Positions 54,111 to 63,233 are shown, numbered from the stretch's first letter. The stretch is 64,000 nt of DNA from UBA3064 sp023258775 (GCA_044355655.1 JBIKXS010000014.1:1-64000); one strand, 5' to 3'. The notes: a model not told the origin generated them from the sequence alone. A program made the numbers and translations.

Positions 54111-55085
54111 ATGAATTTAATCACCAAAATACTTGCGCTACTGATCGCATGTGCGGGCGGTTTTTTGTTTTCCGCGCCTGCACAGGCACAAAGCTATCCG
54201 AGCAAACCCATCCGACTTATTGTTCCATTCCCAACCGGCGGGCTGATCGATTCGATGGCAAGGTTGATTGCACCTGGACTTTCGAAGGAACTCGGTCAGG
54301 CCATCATTGTCGAAAACAAGCCAGGCGTAGGTGGGGGGCTTGGCGCAGCAGAACTCGCAAAAGCCCCTCCTGACGGCCATACGCTCTTAATGGCCTCACC
54401 GCCGCTCACAATAAGTCCAGCGATCTATAAATCACTACCTTATAAACCCTCGGACATTCAAGCGGTCGCGCTAATTGGTCAGTTACCAAATGTTTTGATT
54501 GTCAATCCTGAGTCCGGTATCAATAGCTTAGCGGACCTTATTGCGCGAGCTAAGGCCAAGCCTGGCGCACTGAATTACGCATCTAACGGTAACGGCACCT
54601 CGATTCACCTCAGTGCTGAATTGCTAAAGCAACAAGCAGGCGTTCAAGTGATCCATGTACCCTACCGCGGAACGGCCCTTGCCAACGTTGCCTTAATGTC
54701 TAAAGAGGTCGATTTCATGTTCGATAATCTGCCGCCTGTACTTGGCCATATTCAATCGGGCAAGCTCAAGGCGCTCGCAGTCACGACCGCGAAACGAAAC
54801 CCCGCGCTTCCCCAGGTCCCGACGATGCAGGAAATCGGCTATCCTAAATTCGAAGTGTCTGCATGGTTTGGCCTTGCGCTTAGTCGCGGCACATCCCCCG
54901 AAATTCTCGAAAAACTGCAAGACGCGCTCAAACGGGTCATCGGGCAGCAAGAGGTGTCACAGGCGATGACCGCCCGTGGGGTGAGCATCGAATGGATGAA
55001 TGCGCAGCAGATGAGTCAGTTTATGAAGACCGAATCCGAACTTTGGCAAAACCTCGCAAACTCCGCGCAGATTAAGCTGGACTAA
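54111..55085 (+). CDS. Bug family (TctC-like) solute-binding protein
   Basis: 324 residues with a Sec-type signal (about 1-25, ending PAQAQ) and a textbook Bug core, SYPSKPIRLIVPFPTGGLID. It is 87 bp after fliG but probably not functionally linked to it, and 95 bp before the O-acetylhomoserine sulfhydrylase gene. No transporter subunit is adjacent. Confidence 0.88.
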   Translation: MNLITKILALLIACAGGFLFSAPAQAQSYPSKPIRLIVPFPTGGLIDSMARLIAPGLSKELGQAIIVENKPGVGGGLGAAELAKAPPDGHTLLMASPPLTISPAIYKSLPYKPSDIQAVALIGQLPNVLIVNPESGINSLADLIARAKAKPGALNYASNGNGTSIHLSAELLKQQAGVQVIHVPYRGTALANVALMSKEVDFMFDNLPPVLGHIQSGKLKALAVTTAKRNPALPQVPTMQEIGYPKFEVSAWFGLALSRGTSPEILEKLQDALKRVIGQQEVSQAMTARGVSIEWMNAQQMSQFMKTESELWQNLANSAQIKLD

Positions 55086-55180
55086 AGAGAAGCAAGCCTA
55101 GTCTGGGTCTGCGCAATGAGCCAAGGCTAGGATTGAACGGTGTTGGTTAATCGTCCAATTTGAATCAAAGGGAGATCTAC

Positions 55181-56464
55181 ATGGCCGATACATGGAAATT
55201 TGAAACACAGGCTGTTCATGCCGGATACAGCCCTGATCCAACGACCAAGTCGATGGCTGTACCAATTTATCAAACGGTTGCCTACGCCTTCGACAGCGCG
55301 CAACACGGCGCCGATTTGTTTGACCTAAAGGTAGCTGGGAATATTTACACGCGCATCATGAACCCGACTCAGAGCGTGTTGGAAGCCAGAGTGGCGGCCC
55401 TCGAGGGTGGCATCGCAGGCTTAGCCTTAGCTTCTGGCCAAGCAGCGATCACCTACGCGATTCAAACGATTGCCGAAGCTGGAGACAATATCGTCTCAGC
55501 GAGTGCGCTCTACGGTGGTACCTACAACCTTTTTGCTCATACCTTGCCCCAATACGGTATTGATGTGAGATTTGCTGATGCACGAGACCCTGAAAGCTTT
55601 GCAAAGCATATCGATCAAAAAACAAAAGCAATCTATGTTGAAACTATCGGTAACCCACTTGGCAACGTTACTGATATTGCATCAATATCGGCAGTAGCGC
55701 ACGCCTCAGGCATTCCTTTAATCGTGGATAACACCGTGCCGAGTCCATACTTGTGCCGCCCCTTTGAACACGGTGCCGACATTGTCGTTCACTCCCTAAC
55801 CAAGTATATCGGCGGCCAGGGCAATAGCATCGGCGGCATGATTGTTGATTCAGGCAAATTTCCATGGGCTGAGCACAAGGCCCGTTTCAGACGTTTGAAC
55901 GAACCTGATGTGAGCTATCACGGTGTCGTTTACACCGAAGCGTTGGGCGCTGCAGCCTACATTGGACGAGCCCGCGTTGTGCCCTTAAGAAATATGGGCG
56001 CTGCGATTTCGCCGCTTAATGCATGGCTTATCCTTCAAGGACTTGAAACATTAGCGCTGAGAATGGATCGAATTTGCGAAAATACATTGGCGGTCGCAAA
56101 ATTTTTGCAACAACAGCCTCAAGTCGAATGGGTCGACTATGCCGGGCTTCCTGACCATATTGACCACGACTTAACGGTTCGCATGATGAAGGGCAAGGCT
56201 TCGGGACTGCTTACCTTCGGTGTCAAGGGTGGCCGTGCTGCTGGTGAGCGCTTCTTGGATTCACTTGAATTATTCACCCGCCTGGTCAACATCGGTGATA
56301 CAAAGTCACTGGCTACTCATCCAGCATCAACCACCCATCGTCAGCTCTCGGCGGATGAATTGGTCAAAGCCGGCGTCAGGGAAGAGACCATTCGCTTATG
56401 TGTGGGTATCGAACATATCGATGATTTGATCGCTGACCTCAGCAAGGCCCTCAGGGCAGCTTAA
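55181..56464 (+). CDS. metY: O-acetylhomoserine sulfhydrylase/aminocarboxypropyltransferase
   Basis: 427 residues of the Cys/Met metabolism PLP family, beginning WKFETQAVHAGYSPDPTTKS, a strong MetY pattern. The PLP lysine lies in VVHSLTKYIGGQGN near residue 210. It forms homocysteine from O-acetylhomoserine and sulfide for methionine biosynthesis. The start at 55181 has GGGAG upstream. The leader was checked for a SAM riboswitch and none was found. Confidence 0.93.
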   Translation: MADTWKFETQAVHAGYSPDPTTKSMAVPIYQTVAYAFDSAQHGADLFDLKVAGNIYTRIMNPTQSVLEARVAALEGGIAGLALASGQAAITYAIQTIAEAGDNIVSASALYGGTYNLFAHTLPQYGIDVRFADARDPESFAKHIDQKTKAIYVETIGNPLGNVTDIASISAVAHASGIPLIVDNTVPSPYLCRPFEHGADIVVHSLTKYIGGQGNSIGGMIVDSGKFPWAEHKARFRRLNEPDVSYHGVVYTEALGAAAYIGRARVVPLRNMGAAISPLNAWLILQGLETLALRMDRICENTLAVAKFLQQQPQVEWVDYAGLPDHIDHDLTVRMMKGKASGLLTFGVKGGRAAGERFLDSLELFTRLVNIGDTKSLATHPASTTHRQLSADELVKAGVREETIRLCVGIEHIDDLIADLSKALRAA

Positions 56465-56500
56465 TCAATACTTAATCGTTTGCAGTAGCAATCGGCGGGG

Positions 56501-56591
56501 CTTGTTTCATATCGCTGGGGATTGTTTCATATCGCTGGGGATTGTTTCATATCGGTGGGACTTGTTTCATATCGGTCGGGCTTGTTTGATC
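56501..56591. repeat. Tandem 20-bp repeat downstream of metY
   Basis: Four head-to-tail 20-bp units of the kind MTTGTTTCATATCGSTGGGG (56501-56520, 56521-56540, 56541-56560, 56561-56580) with a truncated fifth copy to 56591. Units 1 to 3 differ at one to a few positions. The rest of the 323-bp gap to the NIPSNAP gene holds a hexamer run TGCTTT near 56742-56760 but no gene. Confidence 0.85.
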
Positions 56592-56787
56592 GTTGCCTGG
56601 CACTTGCTTGCGCACCTGCGCTGGCAAGGAGAAGCAAGTCAGATTGATGCCGCGGTGACGAAGGAAGCCGACTCGCAACCTGGCGGATTCGTCGTCGCAT
56701 GACTCGCAACATAGTTGCTGCGAATCATGCCCGTCTTGACTGCTTTTGCTTTTGCTTTTGCTTGAGCTATGAGCTATGCGCCCAGCG

Positions 56788-57402
56788 TCAGGCGATACCT
56801 TGTAAAACGCGTGCTTGCAACAGCGTTCCAAGGGAACCGGCTTTCGAAGCAACTGCCTGAAATGCCGGCGCCATAGCAAACTCATCCATGACCTCGCCGA
56901 GTTCATTCAAGCCGTCAACTGCGTAGGTAATGATCAAGTGGTCCATTTCGGGTGCAAATACCGGGACTGCAGCGGTCATGCCTGTGTTTGGTCCAATTGC
57001 CGCTTTTGCCTCAGGAAGTAGCTCAATGGCAGCCGGTAACTTATCCCGGCTAACTCGATAGGCGCGTTGGACAAGCACTGGCTTTGCTGAAGGTTCGCCG
57101 AAAATATAACGGTATACGTAGGGTCCATGCATCTCTGCTGCAGGATGCTCGGCCTGTTCAGCTCTTAAGCTTACGAGCTCAGCATCGCCGCCGAAGGATT
57201 GAAAGGCGCCAATGCCGTGTTTGAAATCGTTATAGCGCGCAAATACTTCGATCTGGCCAGCGTCAGCGCCCATGATGACCTTAAGCGCCCTAGCCTGAGC
57301 ACCGAGGCGATTCATTGCAGCAACATGTCTTCGCGAACGGTCGAGAACAGTCGCTTCCTTTCCGAGATGCGGAATAAGGATACGTCGTGAAATAACAAAC
57401 AT
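56788..57402 (-). CDS. NIPSNAP family protein
   Basis: 204 residues with two NIPSNAP-like ferredoxin-fold halves; typical pieces are TYAVDGLNELGEVMDEFAM and PGIxx-like KHGIGAFQSFGG. The role of bacterial members is poorly defined, though some occur in aromatic or alkane metabolism. AGGAG precedes the ATG. It stands alone. Confidence 0.75.
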   Translation of the reverse strand: MFVISRRILIPHLGKEATVLDRSRRHVAAMNRLGAQARALKVIMGADAGQIEVFARYNDFKHGIGAFQSFGGDAELVSLRAEQAEHPAAEMHGPYVYRYIFGEPSAKPVLVQRAYRVSRDKLPAAIELLPEAKAAIGPNTGMTAAVPVFAPEMDHLIITYAVDGLNELGEVMDEFAMAPAFQAVASKAGSLGTLLQARVLQGIA

Positions 57403-57648
57403 GACTCCTCCTGATCAAAAATTATTTAAAGTCGCGGCAAAACTTTGGGGTTTAGGCTCTTCTACACCGCGAGCACAATTTTTAACATGCGATTGCGAAC
57501 GATAAGCGCACAAGGTACCAATGCTTACAATTTTGTCATCAATCGATCGATACCCGCTCGGGAGCCTTAAGGCCTGCATCAGGACAAATGCCGAGAATGT
57601 AGGCCGAGAATGCAGGCCGATGATGTTGGTCGTGATCGAGACCAAGAC
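57403..57648. other. Divergent intergenic region with a short direct repeat
   Basis: The 246 bp between the NIPSNAP and exporter genes holds promoters for both. A 13-bp direct repeat of the type GCCGAGAATGYAG occurs twice near 57590-57618, with a shorter third copy. No gene is seen. Confidence 0.3.
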
Positions 57649-58512
57649 ATGAAATCTGACTTACTTGCCCTTTCAGCAATCCTCATGTGGAGCACGCTTG
57701 CCAGCCTGGGTCTATGGCTCTCTCACATACCGCCCTTCCTGCTGACTGGCCTTTCGCTGCTGGTTGGAAGCCTGATCGCCATCCCTCTGGCTCGAGGCGA
57801 TATACGAGCGATCATCGCGCCGATTAAATTGCTGGCCATTGGTATTTTCGGACTTTTTGGTTATCACCTGTTGATCTTTCTGGCCTTGCGAAGCGCACCC
57901 GCGGTAGAGGCCAATCTACTCAACTATTTGTGGCCCTTGGCGATCGTGGTCCTTGCCCCATTCTTCAACCCGCGACTTCGGTTGAGTCAACGCCACCTGC
58001 TTGCAGCGATCGTCGGTTTTTGCGGTGCTGCAATTGCCATCCTTGGAAGGCAAGCTGAAGATGGCGTCGCACTCTCTGGAGGCTGGCAGCTGGGTTATCT
58101 TTATGCAATCGGCGCAGCGTTGATTTGGGCAAGCTACTCGCTTTGGACAAGTCAACTAAGCTTCAGAACGATACAAATCGGTAGCTTTTCAGCGCTTTCA
58201 GCTGTACTTTCACTTGCGCTACACTTTTTTACGGAAGCCCCAACGCAAATTAAACTGATCGATGCGGGATTGATCGTGGTCCTGGGCTTAGGGCCCTTGG
58301 GCGCTGCATTCTATTGTTGGGATGCCGCACTTAAGCTCGGCGACCCCAGGAGAATTGGTATCCTCGCCTTCCTCACACCATTGCTTTCCACAATCCTGCT
58401 GCTTGTAACGAGCGATCTTTCGATGGGCTGGCATATTGGTCTGGCAGCCGCCATGATCATCGGATCAGCAATCTTTGGAACGAAGCAAACAACACAGGGG
58501 TACCGCTCATAA
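57649..58512 (+). CDS. EamA/DMT-family transporter
   Basis: 287 residues with ten hydrophobic segments in two EamA repeats, typical of drug/metabolite exporters (RhaT/YdcZ-like). LSAILMWSTLASLGLWLS marks the first repeat and GPLGAAFYCWDAALKLGDP the second. The substrate cannot be told. The in-frame start at 57610 lacks a ribosome site too; I use the ATG at 57649, where the first helix begins. Confidence 0.82.
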   Translation: MKSDLLALSAILMWSTLASLGLWLSHIPPFLLTGLSLLVGSLIAIPLARGDIRAIIAPIKLLAIGIFGLFGYHLLIFLALRSAPAVEANLLNYLWPLAIVVLAPFFNPRLRLSQRHLLAAIVGFCGAAIAILGRQAEDGVALSGGWQLGYLYAIGAALIWASYSLWTSQLSFRTIQIGSFSALSAVLSLALHFFTEAPTQIKLIDAGLIVVLGLGPLGAAFYCWDAALKLGDPRRIGILAFLTPLLSTILLLVTSDLSMGWHIGLAAAMIIGSAIFGTKQTTQGYRS

Positions 58513-58529
58513 GCGCTGTGCGATAAATC

Positions 58530-59963
58530 TTAAACCTTCAGCGCAATAAGCACTTCATCGAGCATTTTCTTGGCATCACCAAAAAGCATACGGTTATTTT
58601 CTTTGTAAAAAAGTGGGTTATCCACGCCTGCGTATCCGCTCGCCATGGATCGTTTCATCACAATGCTTGTGCGTGCCTTCCATACTTCGAGCACAGGCAT
58701 GCCTGCAATTGGACTAGTAGGATCATCTTGGGCGGCAGGATTAACGATGTCGTTTGCACCAATCACCATGGCGACATCGGTATCGGGAAAGTCCTCGTTG
58801 ATCTCGTCCATCTCAAGCACGATATCGTAGGGCACCTTGGCCTCTGCAAGCAGCACATTCATATGACCAGGCATACGACCCGCTACAGGATGAATACCAA
58901 ATCGAACATTCACACCCTTGCTTCGCAGGCTTGCAGTGATCTCATTGACCGTGTGCTGAGCCTGGGCGACAGCCATGCCATAACCAGGCACGATAATCAC
59001 GCTTTTGGCTTCGCGCAATAACTCGGCGGTCTCTGCGGCGCTGACAGGTACCACTTCGCCTTGCGGTTCAGCACTTGCCCCCTCTGGCTTTGCAGCAGGC
59101 GCGCCAGAGCCGCTTCCAAAGCCCCCAGCGATCACACTAATAAAATTACGGTTCATCGCCTGACACATAATGTAGGAGAGAATCGCACCCGATGACCCAA
59201 CCAAAGCACCTGTCACAATCAGCAAGTCATTACTCAGCATAAACCCCGTGGCAGCCGCTGCCCAGCCTGAATAGCTGTTGAGCATTGAGACCACCACAGG
59301 CATATCTGCACCCCCAATGGCCATCACCATGTGGATACCAAAAAGTAGTGCAATCACTGTCATGATGATCAAAGGCGTCATACCGCTTTGAACGCTGTCA
59401 GCGGCGATAAATTCGCCGCCAAACCAAATGACCACCAACAAGGCAAGCAGGTTTAGCCAATGGCGTGCTGGTAATAACAGAGGCTTGCCGTCGATCTTGC
59501 CGTTAAGTTTTCCGAAAGCAATCAGCGAGCCAGAAAAAGTAACCGCGCCAATCAGGATACCGATATAGATTTCGACTTCGTGAATAATCTTTTCGGCACC
59601 ACTGTACTGAATCGACGTATCGACATAACTGGCAAACCCAACCAGGCACGCAGCCAAACCGACAAGGCTGTGCATGAGCGCAACCAACTCGGGCATTTGC
59701 GTCATCTTCACCGTTTTGGCGGCGTAAAGACCAATCCCGCCACCGATCACAATGGCAGCCACGATCCACGGTATGCCGGCAGCCGCCACCCTTGGACCAA
59801 GGATTGTCGCGATGACCGCGAGCGTCATGCCGATCACACCGTAAAGATTCCCACGCCTTGAGGTCTCCGGGTTTGAGAGGCCACCAAGACTTAGAACAAA
59901 GAGAATGGCAGCACCGAGATAAGCAACCGTGGCTAAACTTGAAGAAATGAGGCTTGAGGTCAT
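58530..59963 (-). CDS. pntB: NAD(P) transhydrogenase subunit beta
   Basis: 477 residues. Nine or so membrane helices (about 1-280) are followed by the NADP(H)-binding domain III starting after a linker, with VIIVPGYGMAVAQAQHTVNE near residue 335 and AMVIGANDIVNPAA near 405. It uses the proton gradient to reduce NADP+ with NADH. It is 31 bp after pntA on the same strand. Confidence 0.95.
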   Translation of the reverse strand: MTSSLISSSLATVAYLGAAILFVLSLGGLSNPETSRRGNLYGVIGMTLAVIATILGPRVAAAGIPWIVAAIVIGGGIGLYAAKTVKMTQMPELVALMHSLVGLAACLVGFASYVDTSIQYSGAEKIIHEVEIYIGILIGAVTFSGSLIAFGKLNGKIDGKPLLLPARHWLNLLALLVVIWFGGEFIAADSVQSGMTPLIIMTVIALLFGIHMVMAIGGADMPVVVSMLNSYSGWAAAATGFMLSNDLLIVTGALVGSSGAILSYIMCQAMNRNFISVIAGGFGSGSGAPAAKPEGASAEPQGEVVPVSAAETAELLREAKSVIIVPGYGMAVAQAQHTVNEITASLRSKGVNVRFGIHPVAGRMPGHMNVLLAEAKVPYDIVLEMDEINEDFPDTDVAMVIGANDIVNPAAQDDPTSPIAGMPVLEVWKARTSIVMKRSMASGYAGVDNPLFYKENNRMLFGDAKKMLDEVLIALKV

Positions 59964-59994
59964 TATGCCGACTCCAGATTGTTATTATTTCTAG

Positions 59995-61575
59995 TCACTT
60001 GCGAAACATGTCAAGCATGCGCCTAGTGACTGCAAAGCCGCCAAACATATTGATTGCCGTGAGGACGATCGCAGCAAAAGCCAGCCACTGAATCAGTGCA
60101 TCAGGCCTTGCATTTGTTCCTGCCTCGGGCGGCAGAATTTGCACAAGAGCACCGATCACGATAATGCTGGAAATGGCGTTGGTTACGCTCATGAGCGGCG
60201 TATGCAGTGCCGGCGTTACATTCCATACAACCATATAACCAATAAAACAAGCCAGCACGAAAACCGTGAAGTGACCGAGAAAAGCTGCGGGCGCATAAGC
60301 GCCGATGGCCCAAAACGCAAGCGTACCCAGGCCGAAAACCAAGGCAAGCGTGCTTGCAGGCATCGGCCCGCTACTGCCATGCCCATGGGCACCCTTTTTC
60401 TCGACTGCAGCACTCGCTGCCTTCGGTGCAGGCTTTGGCGCAGCCGGCGCAAGCGCGGGTGCAGGCCAGCTGATCTCACCATCTTTTATAACTGTTAAAC
60501 CCCTGATGGCTTCGTCTTGCATATTGACGTTAATCACACCGTCTTTGGTCTTGCAAAGCTCCTCGAGCAAACGAAACAAATTGGTGCCGTAAAGCGTTGA
60601 GGACTGACGCGCCATTCGCGAAACAAGGTCGGTGTAGCCAATAATGGTCACACCATGTTTGACCACAGCCCTACCAGGCTCGGTCAACTCGCAATTGCCG
60701 CCCTGCTCTGCTGCCATATCCACGATCACACTGCCAGGCTTCATGCTCTGGACCATGTCAGCAGTAATAAGCCTCGGGGCTGGCTTGCCGGGGATTAATG
60801 CGGTCGTGATGATGATATCGACCTCGCGGGCCTGCTGCGCATACATCGCCCGCTGAGCCGCCTGAAAACCCTCGCTCATCACTTTGGCGTAGCCGCCCCC
60901 GCCTGAGCCCTCTTCGTCATAGTCCACTTTGACAAACTCACCGCCAAGCGAGACGACCTGATCGGCAACTTCAGCACGGGTATCGTTAGCCCTTACGATG
61001 GCGCCCAAACTTGCAGCAGCACCGATGGCAGCAAGGCCTGCAACCCCGGCCCCGGCTATAAACACCTTGGCAGGTGGCACCTTGCCCGCTGCTGTGATCT
61101 GACCGTTAAAAAACCGTCCAAAGGCGTTTGCTGCCTCAACGACTGCACGATAACCGCTCACCCCGGCCATCGAGGTAAGCGCATCCATCTTTTGGGCACG
61201 GCTTAGCGTGCGCGGCAAGGCATCGATTGCAAGAACAGTGATATTTTTTGCAGCCATTTGCTGCATTAACTCTGGATTTTGAGCAGGCCAGATAAAGCCA
61301 ATCAAGGTCTGACCGCTGCGCATCAAAGGCAATTCTTCGGGTGCGGGCGGGCGTACCTTAAAGATGATGTCACTAGCATGCCAAAGCGCTTGCGCATCGG
61401 CCGCAATACTCGCTCCTGCTTCGATGAAGGCTGCATCAGATAGATCGGCAAGTTCGCCTGCGCCACGCTCAATTTGAACCTCAAAGCCGAGCTTGATGAG
61501 TTTGCTCACGACATCAGGAACAGTGGCAACCCGTTTTTCGCCAGGGTATATCTCACGCGGTACGCCAATGAGCAT
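59995..61575 (-). CDS. pntA: NAD(P) transhydrogenase subunit alpha
   Basis: 526 residues. The NAD(H)-binding domain I (about 1-385) has VPREIYPGEKRVATVPDVV and FIAGAGVAGLAAIGAAASLG. A low-complexity Ala/Pro linker (about 390-420) leads to three to four helices of domain II. It is the fused one-chain alpha form, as in E. coli. GGAGA-like sequence precedes the ATG. It is the first gene of the pntA-pntB pair. Confidence 0.95.
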   Translation of the reverse strand: MLIGVPREIYPGEKRVATVPDVVSKLIKLGFEVQIERGAGELADLSDAAFIEAGASIAADAQALWHASDIIFKVRPPAPEELPLMRSGQTLIGFIWPAQNPELMQQMAAKNITVLAIDALPRTLSRAQKMDALTSMAGVSGYRAVVEAANAFGRFFNGQITAAGKVPPAKVFIAGAGVAGLAAIGAAASLGAIVRANDTRAEVADQVVSLGGEFVKVDYDEEGSGGGGYAKVMSEGFQAAQRAMYAQQAREVDIIITTALIPGKPAPRLITADMVQSMKPGSVIVDMAAEQGGNCELTEPGRAVVKHGVTIIGYTDLVSRMARQSSTLYGTNLFRLLEELCKTKDGVINVNMQDEAIRGLTVIKDGEISWPAPALAPAAPKPAPKAASAAVEKKGAHGHGSSGPMPASTLALVFGLGTLAFWAIGAYAPAAFLGHFTVFVLACFIGYMVVWNVTPALHTPLMSVTNAISSIIVIGALVQILPPEAGTNARPDALIQWLAFAAIVLTAINMFGGFAVTRRMLDMFRK

Positions 61576-61628
61576 CGTCTTTTCTCCTAGAACACAGTGT
61601 TTAAACGATCGAACGTCATAAAAGCGAA

Positions 61629-61648
61629 GACTCCTGCACGCAGGAGTC
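61629..61648. terminator. Perfect hairpin between DUF1993 and pntA
   Basis: GACTCCTG and CAGGAGTC with a 4-nt loop CACG pair completely (the stem can extend by a base pair). On the minus strand it is followed by TCGCTTTTA, so it may terminate the upstream DUF1993 transcript, before pntA. The T-run is short. Confidence 0.45.
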
Positions 61649-61695
61649 TTTGATCGATGAGCCCTACTTAGCGGCTCAAAACGCTTATGCTACAC

Positions 61696-61767
61696 AAGAC
61701 CAGGGGCGCTTGACCCGCTTTACCCCTGAGCTTGATCGAGCAAACAGTGCTGCTCAGGCCTGGTCTT
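61696..61767. repeat. Nested inverted repeats downstream of DUF1993
   Basis: The outer arms AAGACCAGG (61696-61704) and CCTGGTCTT (61759-61767) are perfect complements. Inside, AGGGG (61702-61706) can pair with CCCCT (61723-61727), and CCTGAG (61725-61730) with CTCAGG (61753-61758). The transcript could fold into a branched structure right after the DUF1993 stop codon. Confidence 0.5.
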
Positions 61768-61772
61768 CGTGT

Positions 61773-62288
61773 TTAATCGCCTGAACCCAGCAAAAAGTCG
61801 ATTTTTCCTAGCGCCACGCCGTTGTGGCGCAAGATCGCGTAGGCCGTTGTTGTATGGAAGAAAACATTCGGCAAAGCCCAGGACTTCAGGTAATCCTCTG
61901 CCAGCATGGTGCGGGTTTTGTCTTTCCCAACCGGAAAGGTGACTTGTTTTGTCTCTTGGCCTTCAATCGCTTGCGTGGGTACGGTCTTTAGCCATTCAAC
62001 GGTTGCTTGAATACGAGCGATCAACTCAGCTAAGTTATTTTCGGTGTTGTCGTGCTTAGGTGCCTCAAGGCCGCCAATTCTTGCAGCGCAGAGTTTGGCG
62101 GCGTCACAAGCAATATAGATTTGCGACTTAAAGGGCAGCATATCGGGCGCAAGCCTAAATTGCACCAGGGCCTGCTCATCATAGCCACGGGCTGCAACAT
62201 CGGCCTGGGCCTTTTGCAGGAAGTGCTGCAAGTTGTTTAGGGTGCGGATGAAGACAGGTACCGAAGCGCTGTAAAGGGTGATGGTCAT
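61773..62288 (-). CDS. DUF1993 family protein
   Basis: 171 residues. It begins MTITLYSASVPVFIRTLNNL and ends with HTTTAYAILRHNGVALGKID, which fits the DUF1993 family, a helical-bundle domain of the DinB-like type with unknown biochemical role. No signal or membrane helix. It converges on the hairpin region before pntA. Confidence 0.8.
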   Translation of the reverse strand: MTITLYSASVPVFIRTLNNLQHFLQKAQADVAARGYDEQALVQFRLAPDMLPFKSQIYIACDAAKLCAARIGGLEAPKHDNTENNLAELIARIQATVEWLKTVPTQAIEGQETKQVTFPVGKDKTRTMLAEDYLKSWALPNVFFHTTTAYAILRHNGVALGKIDFLLGSGD

Positions 62289-62349
62289 GGTTTGGTCCTT
62301 GCATTCAATGCGCCAATAGCGCGATGATTTGTTCGTTAATTTTCGTTCG

Positions 62350-62491
62350 TTAAGTATGACGTCGTGTCAAAGCTAGCAAGACGCCGAGCCCGATCATCGT
62401 TATACCCGATACGCGCAACGACATAGGCAATGCCCGGACCAGGGGTGATCGCAAGAACCAAGGCAGCCAAAAGGAATGCGGTGAAGCTCAT
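62350..62491 (-). pseudogene. LysE/RhtB-family exporter remnant with internal deletion
   Basis: From an ATG at 62491 the reading is MSFTAFLLAALVLAITPGPG then IAYVVAR, the exact kind of N-terminus of LysE/RhtB exporters. About 55 codons from the end, a different frame reads VSGITMIGLGVLLALTRRHT and ends at TAA 62350-62352, the typical C-terminal helix of the same family. Only about 140 bp of the usual 620 or so are left, so most of the gene has been removed by a deletion that also shifted the frame. No ribosome signal assessed. Confidence 0.7.
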
Positions 62492-62666
62492 GGGTGGTAC
62501 TCGATAAAGGGAACGGCGCCAACGCTGACGTATTACGATGGATTTTAGTTAAAGCGCGATCGTGTTACCGGTGTGCATTGCTTATCTCAACCGAAGTACC
62601 AAAAAACGAAAAATTGTTGCTACGCTGCAGGTAGTAGCTCGCTCGATCAACGCTGAATTGAAAATC

Positions 62667-63083
62667 ATGCCAACCATCCGTCAATACACTGATCCCACTG
62701 ATCGAATCCAAGTTGTCGAACTATGGCGACAGGTCTTCGGCTACGAGACCGCCCATAACGAACCCAACTTAGCCATATCAAAAAAGATAGCGATTAATGA
62801 TGGCTTATTTTTCGTTGCCGTTGAGGGCAAGGAGGTTATCGGGACCATCATGGCAGGCTATGACGGACATCGTGGCTGGTTGTATTCGGTCGCAGTAGAT
62901 CCAAAAAAACGATTGAGTGGGCTGGGTCGTGCACTGGTTCAACATGCTGAACGAGCACTTGCCGATTTGGGCTGTATGAAAGTCAACCTTCAATTGCTTG
63001 CAACCAATGAGGCGACTGCCGCTTTTTACAAATCGGTCGGCTACATCGTAGAACCGCGAGTGAGTATGGGAAAGGTGTTATAA
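62667..63083 (+). CDS. GNAT family N-acetyltransferase (YpeA-like)
   Basis: 138 residues with the acetyl-CoA site VAVDPKKRLSGLGRALVQHAE near residue 75 and C-terminal AAFYKSVGYIVEPRVSMGK. It resembles YpeA/RimI-like small acetyltransferases; substrate unknown. The ATG at 62667 starts the fold; the open frame from 62562 adds an unlikely N-terminus. The ribosome site is weak. Confidence 0.8.
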   Translation: MPTIRQYTDPTDRIQVVELWRQVFGYETAHNEPNLAISKKIAINDGLFFVAVEGKEVIGTIMAGYDGHRGWLYSVAVDPKKRLSGLGRALVQHAERALADLGCMKVNLQLLATNEATAAFYKSVGYIVEPRVSMGKVL

Positions 63084-63086
63084 CAA

Positions 63087-63233
63087 TTAAATCAATGCGA
63101 CTGTTGGTGTGATGCATCCGCCTCTGACCAGCATTGAACTCAAATCGATCGGTCCGGCTACAACGATCATGAACTTGGGAGGTTCATTGAGTCGTGCTTC
63201 GAGGGTCTTCCGATGAGGACGGCTGTAAACCAT
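63087..63233 (-). pseudogene. AAA_14/DUF4143-type ATPase remnant, N-terminal fragment
   Basis: A 48-codon frame reads YSRPHRKTLEARLNEPPKF then MIVVAGP, resembling the N-terminus of AAA_14/DUF4143 ATPases, in which a P-loop (GPRQVGKTT type) follows. The P-loop is lost after GP and the rest is unrelated sequence to a TAA at 63087. It looks like a 5' fragment of a deleted ATPase gene. A perfect palindrome lies 5 bp before its start. Confidence 0.5.

Noticed and set aside
55086..55180. SAM or SAH riboswitch before metY
   Set aside because: No pattern of SAM-II, SAH or other known classes could be seen; only a weak 5-bp inverted repeat.
56501..56591. CRISPR array
   Set aside because: The units are contiguous 20-bp repeats without spacers.
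56547..56906. 119-codon minus-strand frame
   Set aside because: It includes the tandem repeat and overlaps the NIPSNAP gene in another frame; composition is not protein-like.
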